Positions 34,501 to 45,328 of a stretch of 64,000 bases of DNA are shown piece after piece. The notes below the pieces were generated by a model. The model was not told the origin of the DNA. It saw only the letters and a list, made by a program, of their open reading frames with translations, and made no database searches. The position numbers and the translations under genes were made by a program. This DNA is from Planoprotostelium fungivorum (Eukaryota > Evosea > Variosea > Cavosteliida > Cavosteliaceae): NCBI GenBank assembly GCA_003024175.1, contig MDYQ01000110.1:25979-89978 (forward strand). Direction: 5' to 3'. How positions within the stretch are numbered: position 1 is the first letter of the stretch; the number at the start of each line of letters is the position of its first letter.

Positions 34501-34839
34501 AGTACGGATGATGATGTTGTGTTTCATCTTTGACGTCTGCAGGGCCATTCGCTTGTTTCGGAAAAATCAAAAAGAGTACAGAGACGCTGTCGGATGATGG
34601 ATGATGATGTTGTCGATGATGTGGGAAGAGGTGAAGTCGTACATCGTACACTCTGACTGAATTGACGATGGACTATGCCCACGCGACGTAATTTATTACC
34701 CCCAGGCAATCTGTATGATTCATCAGATTTCCGTATGATTTATCAGATTTGTGACAGATCTGACGCCCGAGTATGGAGATTTCGCGCTTGTGTTTGAATA
34801 GATCGGCGATTGTGATAACGGAGGACTCCTGACCAGGCG

Positions 34840-37800
34840 ATGGGCAATAAGAGGAGGAGATCGAATCATGCCGGTCTCAGCGAAGAGCTTCTCTTGTCTT
34901 GTCTCGATCACGTTGACGTTGGCATCGTAGTCTTTCGAGATGGAGGGCAAATCAGTTTCGCAAACGCTACGGCGATGACATACCTTCTATGGACAGAGGA
35001 TATAAATGGGTGAGTTTCACTTTCCGTATTCACGCTCATAGTGATCGAGCAGTGATGTACCTCTGGTATTGCAGCAGGCTGTGCTGCAGGCACAGACAGA
35101 GAAGCTATCAGAGTGCACATTTCGAGTGAACCACGATGAAGAGACGGGATATCTTATAGAGGCCAAATGCATCGCATCCACCTCCGAATTGATCACAGCG
35201 ACCCTCAGAGGTCATTTCTTCAATTTTCCCATTCGAAACGACCGGTTATGCCAACTCTGGGAGCAACAGGTAATCACGATGAAATCATCTCACCGACACA
35301 CCCAGATGTGGATCGACATTGCAGAAGTCTATCAATTGTCCGCCGCCGTCGTAGACGTGGACGAAAAGAGAAACGATGTGAAGATCATCTTCTGCACTCC
35401 CAGGTGGAACGAGATCTTCTTTCCAGGTAAACTTCCCGACGTGAGTTGCGATTGACTTCTCAGGTCTGGATTGCCAAGGGAGATTCATCAAGGAAGAGTT
35501 GGGGATGCAACCTGACATGCTGGACGTTTGGATCAGAGACATCAGCTCCGTTCGTAACAAGGGAGGGTACGGTATGATGGAAAACGAAGTCATTCTCACG
35601 ACCGGGGGTGAGTTACGATCGTGATGGATGATGATGGTGACAGTGATGTAGAGTCATTCTACGCCGAAAATCGATGTCGTTACATGTATTCTCTCTGTGA
35701 AGATGGAGTCCACAGGAGACTCATCGATAGAGAGTGTCCTCCCACAGTGCATCGATCACTCAACTTGGCCCACGATGTGACAGAGAAGAAGAAATTCGAG
35801 AAGATGTCCCAACTACAACGACAAATCATCGATGCCACCGATACCATCATGCTCGTTGGTAAGTCAGATGACTCCACGATCATCATCCATCATCACAACA
35901 TCATCTCATCGTGATCATTATCTCATCGTGATCATCATCTCATCGTGATCGTCATCCGACACGAACAGTGGAGCCGATAGCCGATGGACATTTCAGGTGG
36001 CACATGTTCAACGAAGCTGCAAAGAGAGCCCTCTGCGAGATGAAATCTATGATGGGGTCCTCTATCGAAGGTTTCGAAATAGAGGAAGGCGTGACATCGA
36101 GTGAGTTCTCTTCACGAGTGAACTCGCGTTCACAATGTGGTAGAGGAATTGGGGATAGACATCGAATATCTCTCGTTGTACAGAAATCTGGTCAACAAGC
36201 TGATATCCACGGGGGACAAACAATGCTCCGAAGAGATACGATACACGGACACGGGGGTGTGCCGCATCGATACGTCGTTTCATCTGATATCATTGTAGAC
36301 GACGTACTTTTGTACGGCGTATGAGTTGGAGGCAAATCGTTACGGTTTACTGTGCGTAGATGTGACGGAGATGAAGAAAACGAAATCCATGGTGAAAGAG
36401 CAGGAGGACATGTTGGCCGCACAATCGAGATTCCTCGCAGTCATGTCGCACGGTGAGTCTACAACGTTGTAGATGGCCGCATGTGCTCACTGCCGACAGA
36501 GGTGGATATTCTGAGAGATTTCAATTTACGTTTCATAGATCCGCACGCCACTGACAGGTATCATGGAGACTCTGAATCACTTCTTGGAGAAGCAGCTCCA
36601 TCACGAAGATCATGATGTTCTCATGATGGGAAAAGGTTGCAGCGAACAACTGTTGTGTGTCATCAACGACGTCTTAGACTATTCGAAGGTACCTCATCGT
36701 TCACTGCGTCATCACGATCATCATCGCATCACATTATCAGATCACGATCATCTCATTCTCATCATGGTAGATCGAACACGGAGGGCTGTCTCTCGAATAT
36801 CAATCTGTTCTCCTCCAAGGCGTATTCGAAGAGAGCATAGACATCGTCACCATGCAGGCCAACCGCAGAAATCTCCCCATCGTCTGTTTCAGCGAATTTC
36901 CAATACAGACGCAGATCCAAACAGATCGCGGGCGACTGAGACAGATCATCTGTAATCTGTTGAGGTGAATCGACCGCATCGAAAAGCTTGATTGATGTGA
37001 ATCTAGTAATGCCATCAAATTTACGGACTCGGGCCAAGTGGTGATGAACGGAAAGATGACCGATGGAGAAACACTCGAAATCTCAGTCAGTGATAGTGGT
37101 GTAGGACTCAGCGAAGAATTCAAGCAGAGGATATTCAGTCCATTTCAACAGAGTGACTCCTCCATCACACGTAAATACGTACGTACCCTACGTCTGACGG
37201 GACGCTGACGGCTGGCAGGGTGGGACGGGGCTGGGTCTGTCCATCTGCAAGAGAACTTGCGTCGCAATGGGCGGCGATATTTCGGTGGAATCTATCGAGG
37301 GTAGAGGCGCTACGTTTCGCTTCCACGTAAGGGCCAGCCCGTGTGAGACGTCAGAAGAGGGCAACGTTCTGAGAACCATGGTGGAGCAACTGTTGAAAAT
37401 GAGTCAGAAGAGGATAGCCGTCATCGAGGGACAGAGGGACCAGTCCGACATGCTGAGAACCACCTTGGAGTCCCTGGGAATGATCGTGGAGACGTTCGAC
37501 GACGACCGTCAGATTATGCCCACGGCACAAGGATGCGATCTCGTCATCGTCGACAGATCGTGCCTGCGAGATGGTGCCCTCACCCTTCGGTCGACATTTC
37601 CTAAGCCATCATCATCTTCAGCGGTAATTTTGCTCCCGGAGTAGAAAGGAAGGAAGAGCAGCTCCTTTGGAAACCGTTCAAGAGGAGACAGATCGTCAAG
37701 CTGCTCCATCGCAATCTCGTTCCACAGAACCATTCTTCCACACTCAGAGTGGAGAAGAAGGAAGAAGATCTGAACGGCCTCAAAATTCTCGTCGCGGAAG

Positions 37801-38299
37801 ACAACGTGACGAACCAGAAGGTCATCCACAGGATATTGACCAAAATGGGAGTCAGAGACATACGATTTGTGGATGATGGTGAGAAGGCGGCACAGTCTTG
37901 CAAGGAAGACAAGTATCACCTCGTCCTCATGTGAGTGAAGAAGAGATGACAAGAGCTGATTGTATCGCAGGGATTGTAACATGCCAGTATGATGACGATG
38001 GGAGAGATGAGATCAGATGGACTGATGAGAGCAGGGGGGCATCGATGCGACGTGTGACATCGTGAAGTTGCTGGAAACGGATAGACCTTGTGTCGTTGGA
38101 TTGACGGCCGATGTATCAGCAGGGAATCGTAGAGATTGTTTGGACGCAGGTGAACGATCGTCCTCACCTTCACCCGAACACGAACCTGACTCGATGGACA
38201 GGCATGAGCGACATACTGACGAAGCCTGTGGATCGAGACCACCTGAGAAGGATAGCGATGGACGCTTACCACTCGCTGAGCATTCCAGGCCACATCTGA
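34840..38299 (+). CDS. Hybrid sensor histidine kinase with PAS-like, kinase and two receiver domains
   Basis: Start ATG 34840: [22 protein letters not shown]-like region follows ([20 protein letters not shown]; later [20 protein letters not shown]). The H-box is [17 protein letters not shown], split by two introns around a 2-nt exon (36500-36501). Then [12 protein letters not shown]-box [21 protein letters not shown]1 [11 protein letters not shown]-box [11 protein letters not shown]2 [13 protein letters not shown] degenerate receiver follows ([20 protein letters not shown], lacking the phospho-Asp context), then a canonical receiver: [52 protein letters not shown] at 38297. No membrane span was seen, so it is probably cytosolic. 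A partial inverted copy of its 3' end lies at 27.5-28.0 kb. Confidence 0.9.
35899..35955 (+). repeat. Intronic tandem repeat
   Basis: Three to four near-identical copies of a 17-18-bp unit containing ATCTCATCGTGATC lie inside an intron of the histidine kinase gene. It reflects the TCATC/GATGA bias seen in many introns of this window. Confidence 0.8.
36457..36475. repeat. Intronic palindrome CTACAACGTTGTAG
   Basis: A copy of the 20-bp palindrome iterated through this window, differing at one end. It lies 4 nt inside the 47-nt intron that splits the H-box of the histidine kinase, between donor and branch-like CTCAC. Confidence 0.85.
36500..36501 (+). other. Apparent 2-nt micro-exon (AG)
   Basis: Exon ...TCG CAC G ends at 36452. 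A GTGAGT...GACAG intron (36453-36499) is followed by AG, then a GTGGAT...CATAG intron (36502-36538), then ATC CGC ACG CCA CTG. G+AG+ATC restores the invariant H-E-I-R-T-P-L. Removing one long intron instead gives H-D-P in the wrong frame. Confidence 0.6.
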
Positions 38300-38760
38300 C
38301 TGAAATGTAAATATCTGTGTATTCTTCTCTTCTCTACATGTCATCGTCACGCTCTTCTATATTGACTGGCTGCTCCCAACATAAAGTTCATTTGATGTCG
38401 ACATAGATGGCGGATTCTGCATGCCCGAAGAAGTTGCTCTTCGCACTCTTGAAAATCCTCAAAGAGGAAAATTCCAACCTATCATATCGTCTGGTTCTCA
38501 AGCGCGAATCCCATCAATCGAGTCTTGACACCACAATTGACACAACAACAGACACAATGCCAGAAGGATCGTGTGAAACGTGATGGTCAACGAGACAGGT
38601 TGGGTGAAGAGATATTTTCTCAAGGATGCAAAGGTGGAACACCGACGGTCGGATCGGTGGTTCTTCCAAACCACTTGATAAACCTCCCAGTCGCAAGTGA
38701 AGTGGTCCTCGCATGAAAACCGATTCATCATCAGCTCCACGAAGAGAGAATAGAAAGATC
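38300..38760. other. 3' flank of histidine kinase, partly duplicated at 27.5 kb
   Basis: Bases to about 38450 match 27500-27650 in inverted orientation. The rest has no recognised gene. Confidence 0.5.
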
Positions 38761-38761
38761 A

Positions 38762-39152
38762 TGGCGTATTATCCACCGTCGTACTGCTTCACATCACAGA
38801 TGTGTTCACTTCCGCAACGCCTCTGATTCAATAGACTGGTTGATACAACACGTCACATGATGGTTCGGAGATGCGATGCCTGCTGCGCATGAAATATTCC
38901 TGTGGGAATCTGGGTAAAGTCGAAAGCCAGAGCGAAGAGGATAAAGACGAACGTGATCTCGTGCACGCGAATATGAGTTACTCTTCGCAACTTGATCTTA
39001 GCGATGAGTTTATTCTCACAGATCGACAGTTCCTTCGTTTTGTATAGGTTCTCGGTCATTACAGTTAGTTCGAGGATATAGGGAGAGGGATCTGTAGAAA
39101 TAGAGGGTGGCACTGAGCAGATGTCCGACAGTGGGATGTGAGCAAGCGTCAC
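38762..39152 (-). pseudogene. Fragment of a membrane-protein gene, cut by repeat R2
   Basis: The minus strand has an open stretch ending IRVHEITFVFILFALAFDFT and QIPTGIFHAQQASHLRTIM with TGA near 38853. Bases 38762-38950 recur, inverted and frame-broken, at 8940-9145. Upstream it runs directly into repeat R2 at about 39180, so the rest of the gene is absent. No family was recognised. Confidence 0.4.
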
Positions 39153-39179
39153 AGCAACAGCTGTGACAGATCACACGCT

Positions 39180-40148
39180 CAGTATGCCGCAGCCTGGCGA
39201 GCTGTTTTTATCCCATCATCTTCCTCCATCAGATCTGTGTCTTTAACACCTGCACGCTCCATCCATCCCGCAGTATAACGCCTTCTCACGGCAGTAAGGA
39301 ATGAGCGCAGCTTCTCTGTTTTGTCAGTTGTCACATGTGTAACTTTAACAAGGGCATGCTCCATCACTCCTTCAGCATAGCACCTGCTCAGAGTACCAAG
39401 GAATGCGCTCTGAGCGTGACATGCAGACAAACGTCGACCGCGTCATCGCACGGTAACAAGCAAGAGATTGAGCTATGCTTCTGCACTTGTTTGCAACATA
39501 ACGAAGCGGCAACAGTCAAGAGCAGTAACAAGATGTCCGATCGATTTCCACCCATTCGAGGTAGCTCCAAGGACACAGTGGGCACCAGTGCTGCCACCTG
39601 TGGTAGCATCGCCCACCACGCAGAGACAGTGTAAGTGACTGCATCTTCTCTATTGCTCAACACTACAGCCCCACTACACGCCTCACCTCTACCTCCCGTG
39701 ACAGCCAGGACCACCCACACCACACCCGTTGTAGACGTCGTCCACGCAGCACAGGTGCCAAACATGGCACCTTCTGCCGTCGCTCAGCCTCCTGTTATTC
39801 TCACCGAGTGAGCTCACATATGATGCCTCTTCTGAATGTTGCACAGGTTGGATCTCCTGACTATCAGGCAGGTGGGCAATTTATATGCCGCGTCACGTGG
39901 CACAGTACGTTTAGAGGACTTGTCTGATGTCGACCGTCAAGAGATAGATAGAATAGGAGCTCTTGTCGAAGCAGACTCGTCGTGAGCCATTCCATTTTTG
40001 CCTCTTCTGCAGTCTAACTCCACTCAGTTCTCAGGCGTAAGGTGAAACAAGGACACGACCACTTTCAATAAATCACATTCACTCATCTTCTCTGTTTTAT
40101 ACAAAGACTTCTCATACAATATAGTTCCTCATACTCGTTCATTGTTCC
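39180..40148 (+). repeat. Dispersed repeat, copy R2
   Basis: Near-identical, in inverted orientation, to 63165-64000: its right edge (ATACAAAGACTTCTCATACA, then CTCGTTCATTGTTCCG) is the reverse complement of the left edge of R3. Plus-strand end: EDLSDVDRQEIDRIGALVEA with TGA at 39983. Minus-strand open stretch: TDKTEKLRSFLTAV with an internal duplication (SFLGTLSRCYAEGVMEHA). Parts match R1. No element-type hallmarks were seen. Confidence 0.7.
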
Positions 40149-40299
40149 GTTTATCATGCCTCATGCATAGTTTCTGACATTCACATCTCGTGATGAACAT
40201 CACCTCCAGATGTCGATAAAGGATTGCATCGAGTGCATCACAATTACACCTCCTATCAACACTTTATAGATCGTTACACTATCAGCAGAAATCTACATT

Positions 40300-43033
40300 C
40301 TATATCTTCTTGTTGAGGGCCTTCCTGGTCAAGTCTTTCTTGTGCTGCTGGACGTGCTCCCTCTTCTCCTTCTCCTTCTTGTTCTCCTTCTCTTCCTTCT
40401 TTCCGTGGTCCTTCTTGTGGTCTTTTCCATTCTCTTTTCCGTGATCCTTGTGCACCTCCTTGTGTGGTTCCTTGTGTGCCTCCTTGTGAGGCGCTGCCAC
40501 CTTCTTCTCTTCCTTCTGCGCGACCTGAGGCACCGGCTGGGCCACCTATCGTCCCGTCAGTCGTCCATCTACAACGTTGTAGACGGTCACCTCCGCTTCT
40601 GAAGATAATCCGTTGATGGGCACGGTGATACCATTTCTCTCCATCTTTTTTCTCGCTCTCTTTCCCAGCATGGGAACGTCTCCGATTTCCTCTTCTGGTT
40701 TGATGATCCGCGTGACCTGTATGACGTCATCACACGTCATCCATGTCGCAAAACCTCACCCTTCCGATTCCCTTGGTTCTTCCCTCTCTGAAGATGAGTC
40801 TGGCTCCCTCTTTGACGTACTCGTTCCAGTACATGAATCTGAATTGGACTTTGGCCTTGTCTCCCGTACGCATGTAGTCCTTGTTCAACCCCACCAGCTG
40901 CCTCCATTGAGTACGACGAAATAAAATAGAATAAAATATATTTCACCTTGGCGGTCTGCTGGGCGACACCACAATGCACGACGGCCTGGTAATTCGCCGA
41001 TATCGTTGTAGAATGATACAACACGAGTACCTCGGCCTCGAATTCTCTGCACGACTGTGGTTTCAGCGAGGCATCCACCATGACCATTCCCTTCCTCAAG
41101 GAAGACCTCTTGATCTTCTTCAGAGCAATCGCCGCTGATTGTCCAGCCTTGACCGAGCGAACGGGCAGCCTCTTTGTTTGGATGCTCTTCACTACGGCGG
41201 GGTTGAAGGCTCCGAACTCGTCGGGACCTATCGTGGTGAGGGGGCGAAAAATGGCGGGAACGCACCCAGCATGAGGGTCTGGTTGACTGTGATGTTTCCC
41301 GCCACGAGTGTGCCTGAGACGACGGTACCTACTCCGGGCACGGAGAAGGTGGAGTCGATGTGAAATTCCGTCGGTTTTTTACCGGCCTCCTCCCATTCGG
41401 TACGTACGGGGAGTAAGTTGAGGAATTTTCTGAGAAGATCGATACCCTGCCCCGTAACGTTCGACACGGTGAACACGGGAGCGATCCTGGGAAAAGGGTC
41501 AGATCCGCGGAACGGCGGGGTGTCACCTCTCGGAGGTGAAATTACGGGCGGAAACGATGACGTCATCGTCGTTTCTGACCAGAATGGGGATCTTCTTGCA
41601 TCCGGGAGATTTCAACACCTGATCTCATCATCAACATCATCATCATCATGTTGACATGATCGATGATGCCCACCTTCTTGATCTGTTGCATGGTCTCCTT
41701 CAGGATGTTCTCGGGACACATGTCGATCTTCGTCACGACGAGAAACACCGGCACCCTCAGGGCCAGAACGATACCCAGGTGCTCCTTTGTCATTCCACTG
41801 ACACCCATATTGGCTCTGTTCTACCGTCAGATCTATCTCAGATCTACCATAGATCTATGATAGATCTATCATGTGGTATAATATATTGTAATAGAATAAA
41901 GAATAAAATCTTCTTTTCACCCGATCATGAGCATGGCAAAATCAGGAGAGTGACCCGTCAGGCCAAAAACAGTCGTTCTCAGATATTTCTCGTGTCCAGC
42001 AAGATCGATGAAATTTACAATCTTGGCCGAGGCCTCGCAGATCTCGTTGGTCGACAGGGTCCTCATTCCCGCGTAATTCACGATGGAACCTGATGGGGTG
42101 GTGAGGCCGGGGGCACAAATATTCGTGCCGCCCACCTTTGCTGTCGAAACCGAGGATCTCTTGGCTGATCGAAGAGGTCCTTCCACTCTCGATCTCGTGC
42201 TTGTGGACAAAGATGTTGGTCCTAGCTAGACCTCTTCCGTTGTCTAATTGTCCTCTGGTGAGGACTCCCAGCATGGTTGATTTTCCTGAGTCGACATTTC
42301 CTACCACGGCCACGCGGACCTGAGGGTGTCGGCGCGTTGTAGACGGTGAAATTCACCTCGACGAATTGTTCGGTCATGTACCTGCGGACGAGCACCTCTG
42401 CCACCTTACCACAAGGTGCATCACGAGTTCGTAAGACTGATGGAGGGCTCAGATGGGGTTAAAGATGAGTGAATCATCTCACCCGAGATGTCTGCGCTCA
42501 GTTGTTTGGCCATGACTTCTAATGTCTGCATGCTCTTTGTCATCTCTTCGTCGGTGAGACCGGTTGGGTTTCCATCATCTTCGACGCCGATCTCGTAGAT
42601 GGCCTCTCCACCACCTTTTGTCGTTCAATTTTATGACGTCTCAGAACATGTCACACCTTCCGTCAATCTCCATTTCATCTGAGAGACGAGATGTTCGATC
42701 CTGTCTGGGGTGGGGTCGACTAGTTTCAACTGGACAGAGTGAGAACGGTCGAGAAGTGGAGGGGGGTCTTGTGATGTAGACAATCACATGAGAGTATGTC
42801 ACCTTGTATTCGATGTTACCCTCCTCTATTTCTTGAGGGAGTTGAACGGCGTCTGGGCCGTCTCCATTCTGTATACCCTTGCTCAAATCGCCTTCATCTT
42901 CACCACTGCTTTCTGACGAGTGGTTTCTAACCAAAGCAGTACCCATGACTTCATGGGCCAATACAGTCGCTGGTAAATGCTTCTCATTGTGTATCGTGAG
43001 GTCCTTAAGAGTTGCCTCGATGGAAGTAGTCAT
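40300..43033 (-). CDS. GTPBP1/GTPBP2-like translational GTPase with charged tail
   Basis: EF1A-superfamily GTPase of the GTPBP1/2 group, linked in animals to mRNA decay and ribosome rescue. ATG 43033-43031: [21 protein letters not shown]-terminal exons include [13 protein letters not shown], then G1 [20 protein letters not shown], switch [18 protein letters not shown]3 [18 protein letters not shown]4 [12 protein letters not shown] and an NVTGQG region. Domain [22 protein letters not shown]; domain [23 protein letters not shown]. After GIGR an intron leads to [20 protein letters not shown], and a further 48-nt intron carrying the palindrome leads to a tail rich in Lys, His and Glu ([20 protein letters not shown]), ending ALNKKI at 40300. 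The tail of about 75 residues is unlike animal GTPBP1. Confidence 0.9.
40566..40585. repeat. Intronic palindrome, CATCTACAACGTTGTAGACG
   Basis: Iterated palindrome with one mismatch, placed just after the donor of the penultimate GTPBP-like intron. Read-through of this intron would give a stop, so it must be removed for the charged tail to be made. Confidence 0.85.
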
Positions 43034-43654
43034 CTTTCGTCAACCTGAAGCGAAATAAATATGAGGGGAACTTCCTCGTGTCGCATGAGTGACAACATCC
43101 AAGTTACAATTTGATCATCGAGCGACAGATAATCGTTCACCTTGTAAGTTGGCAAACTGTGTTCCTCAACTTGTTCTTCTGTTACGAGCGAATGTTCGTT
43201 ACGATGCGTCCAATGTGCTGCTGTGCCGACTTGTTCTGTTGCCCGCAATGTCGACTATGGGAGACCGTTGAGGAACATTTACACGTAGTAACGGTTTAAT
43301 TTTCCGGTCACGTGTTTCCTGAATCAGAACTGTTTCTTGTTCATTCACCGTTCTCCTTCAATTCAGAAGGCGTTCTCTTTCTGACCCAGACACACGTTCA
43401 ATCGTCCCAGATACAAGGAGTGGTATCAATGTCTTCGTGATGTGAATTTTGAACAGTGTGCATGCTGCGACGACGATCGTGTCTGTTAAGAACTTGAGCT
43501 AATAAAACGAGAAGAGGACAAGTGTTTTCATCTACAGAAGACCCTCGGTGGGGCCAGTCTATGTATATCCGTTTTATTTACAGCTCTGTAAAAATAGTGT
43601 CTCATATGTTCATCCGTGGTTGCTCTAGCACAAGGAAAGCGTTGTCCTTCCTTA
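43034..43654. other. Intergenic, no gene recognised
   Basis: Upstream of the GTPBP-like gene and downstream of the reductase. Short open stretches occur on both strands (around 43100-43300) but no domain is recognisable. Confidence 0.4.
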
Positions 43655-44398
43655 TTAGCAAGCTTCCATGGGGATGCATTGTCGAAGCATCTCGATCGAT
43701 GGGTCATTGCGACTGACATCGAAGGTCGTGAGGGTCAATGTCCTTCCATCAGTAGTCGTCTCAATGGTCTCTATGGGGGGAGCGGACCAAAAGTGAATGG
43801 ATCTCGAATGACAGAGGTCCTTCAGTGGCTGCTGGAACTGCGTGGGACTGACGTCGGCCTGGCAGACCGAAATGGGTACAGTGGCGATGGTTAAAAGGCT
43901 CTGAAGTTGTTCGGCCGTGACGTTGGTGACTCCAATGGCCTTGGCCTTTCCACTTCTATACAGTCTCTCCATTACTTTCCATGTCAAAAGAAGAGAAGCG
44001 GCACGGGGATCTCGGCTGGATCTAAAGAGGTCAGTGAGTAAAGAGAAAAGATGGTGAGTGTTTACGCACCCTCCAGGTAATGGCCAATGCATTAGACAGA
44101 GGTCTACATGTTCTATCTTTAAGTTCTCAAGTGTTCTATCTAAGTTGGCGGAGACACTCTCTGGCCTGGCGGGGAGAGCCCAGATACGGCTAGTAATAAA
44201 GAGCTGTGATCTCTCGACTCCAGACTCTTTGATTCCCTGACCAACTTCGGCCTCGTTTCCATATATCCAAGCAGTGTCTATGTGTCGGTGTCCAGCCTCA
44301 ATGGCCGCCTTCGTATATGGTGCCGCATCATCGCGGTAGACCTTCTGTGTGCTCACGATCACCGATGGCATCTCGACTCCAGTGTTCAGTTTGTTCAT
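43655..44398 (-). CDS. Aldo-keto reductase family protein, divergent
   Basis: The minus-strand ATG at 44398 (MNKLNTGVEMPSVIVSTQKV) fits the family start; an in-frame ATG at 44515 would add 39 residues. Catalytic-region motifs: HIDTAWIYGNEAEVGQGI keeps the Asp and Tyr; DLCLMHWP keeps the His. FITSRIWALPARPESV has Arg where the family has the catalytic Lys (usually S/T-K-L/V-W). Cofactor-side motifs are weak: SVCQADVSPTQFQQPL replaces the usual Q-x-E-x-H-P. One intron lies at about 44070-44015. It may act poorly as a reductase. Stop TAA at 43655. Confidence 0.7.
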   Translation of the reverse strand: MNKLNTGVEMPSVIVSTQKVYRDDAAPYTKAAIEAGHRHIDTAWIYGNEAEVGQGIKESGVERSQLFITSRIWALPARPESVSANLDRTLENLKIEHVDLCLMHWPLPGGCVNTHHLFSLLTDLFRSSRDPRAASLLLTWKVMERLYRSGKAKAIGVTNVTAEQLQSLLTIATVPISVCQADVSPTQFQQPLKDLCHSRSIHFWSAPPIETIETTTDGRTLTLTTFDVSRNDPSIEMLRQCIPMEAC

Positions 44399-44515
44399 CT
44401 TTCTCTCTCTTGCACCTTCTCTGATGCGTTTCTGATCAACTATGAACCTTCCAGCGCCAAAATCGTCCGTCCTGACAAACGCATTCGTTTCCTGCATCGG
44501 AGGACAAGCATTCAT

Positions 44516-45328
44516 TAACTTTTGATATATCCTAACGCAAAACTCTACGCTAGCTAACGCGAAGTTGCCGGATCATCAAAGTTCCGAGGTATGGAGTGAG
44601 GAATTCCCGAGTTTGTGGAGGGAAACACTTCAGCACCACAGATTGCTGGCAACTCTTCACATCTTGATAGACTTACGAGCAACACGAGAAGGGGTGAAGA
44701 AGATCGTGTTGAGGCCGCAGCGATATATTCTATAGAAGCTGGGGACAAAGAGAGAAGTTTGTGTCCAGAGAGGAACGAGATGAATAGGCAGTGTGGAAGT
44801 GACACTCTTTTTCGAGGTTTGTTAAGGGAAATTTCAATCTCTTGTAGTAAATGTTCCGACGATTGTTCCGAAGGGTGAAGGTCTTCAGAAGCGGTTGAGA
44901 TGAGAAGTTGAGAGGTTCAATTTAGGGAGAGGTCTGAAAAGGGATCGGAGGTGAGAGACACCTGCAACGCTCGATGACATCACGGGGAGGAGAAGAAAGT
45001 GGGAATGGTTGGAGTCCATCGAGCATTTTTGACGACCTTTTTGAATAAGAGATGACTCAACATACTCACGATGAAAAGTGAATGAGTTCTGGTCTCAGGT
45101 GTTGTTATCTTGAACTAAATGGAAGAAGTCACTCAATCGCAATTTCCACGATGATCTCTGACGATCGCTGCATCTTCCAGCCACGTGAATACTTGAGCTT
45201 ATTAAATAAAAACATTTAGCAGCGTGAAGCCTGGTTTCACGCTAGCCCAAATTCTGTTGTAGTTGTCTCAAGTGATGTGTGAGTCAGACGAAGTCTCCTC
45301 ACTATTCACACGCACACAAACCAAAAAC
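44516..45328. other. Intergenic, nothing firm
   Basis: About 0.8 kb without a recognisable gene. An 87-codon plus-strand frame at 44615 (MEGNTSAPQIAGNSSHLDRL) and a minus-strand frame overlap each other; neither has domain similarity. Confidence 0.4.
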
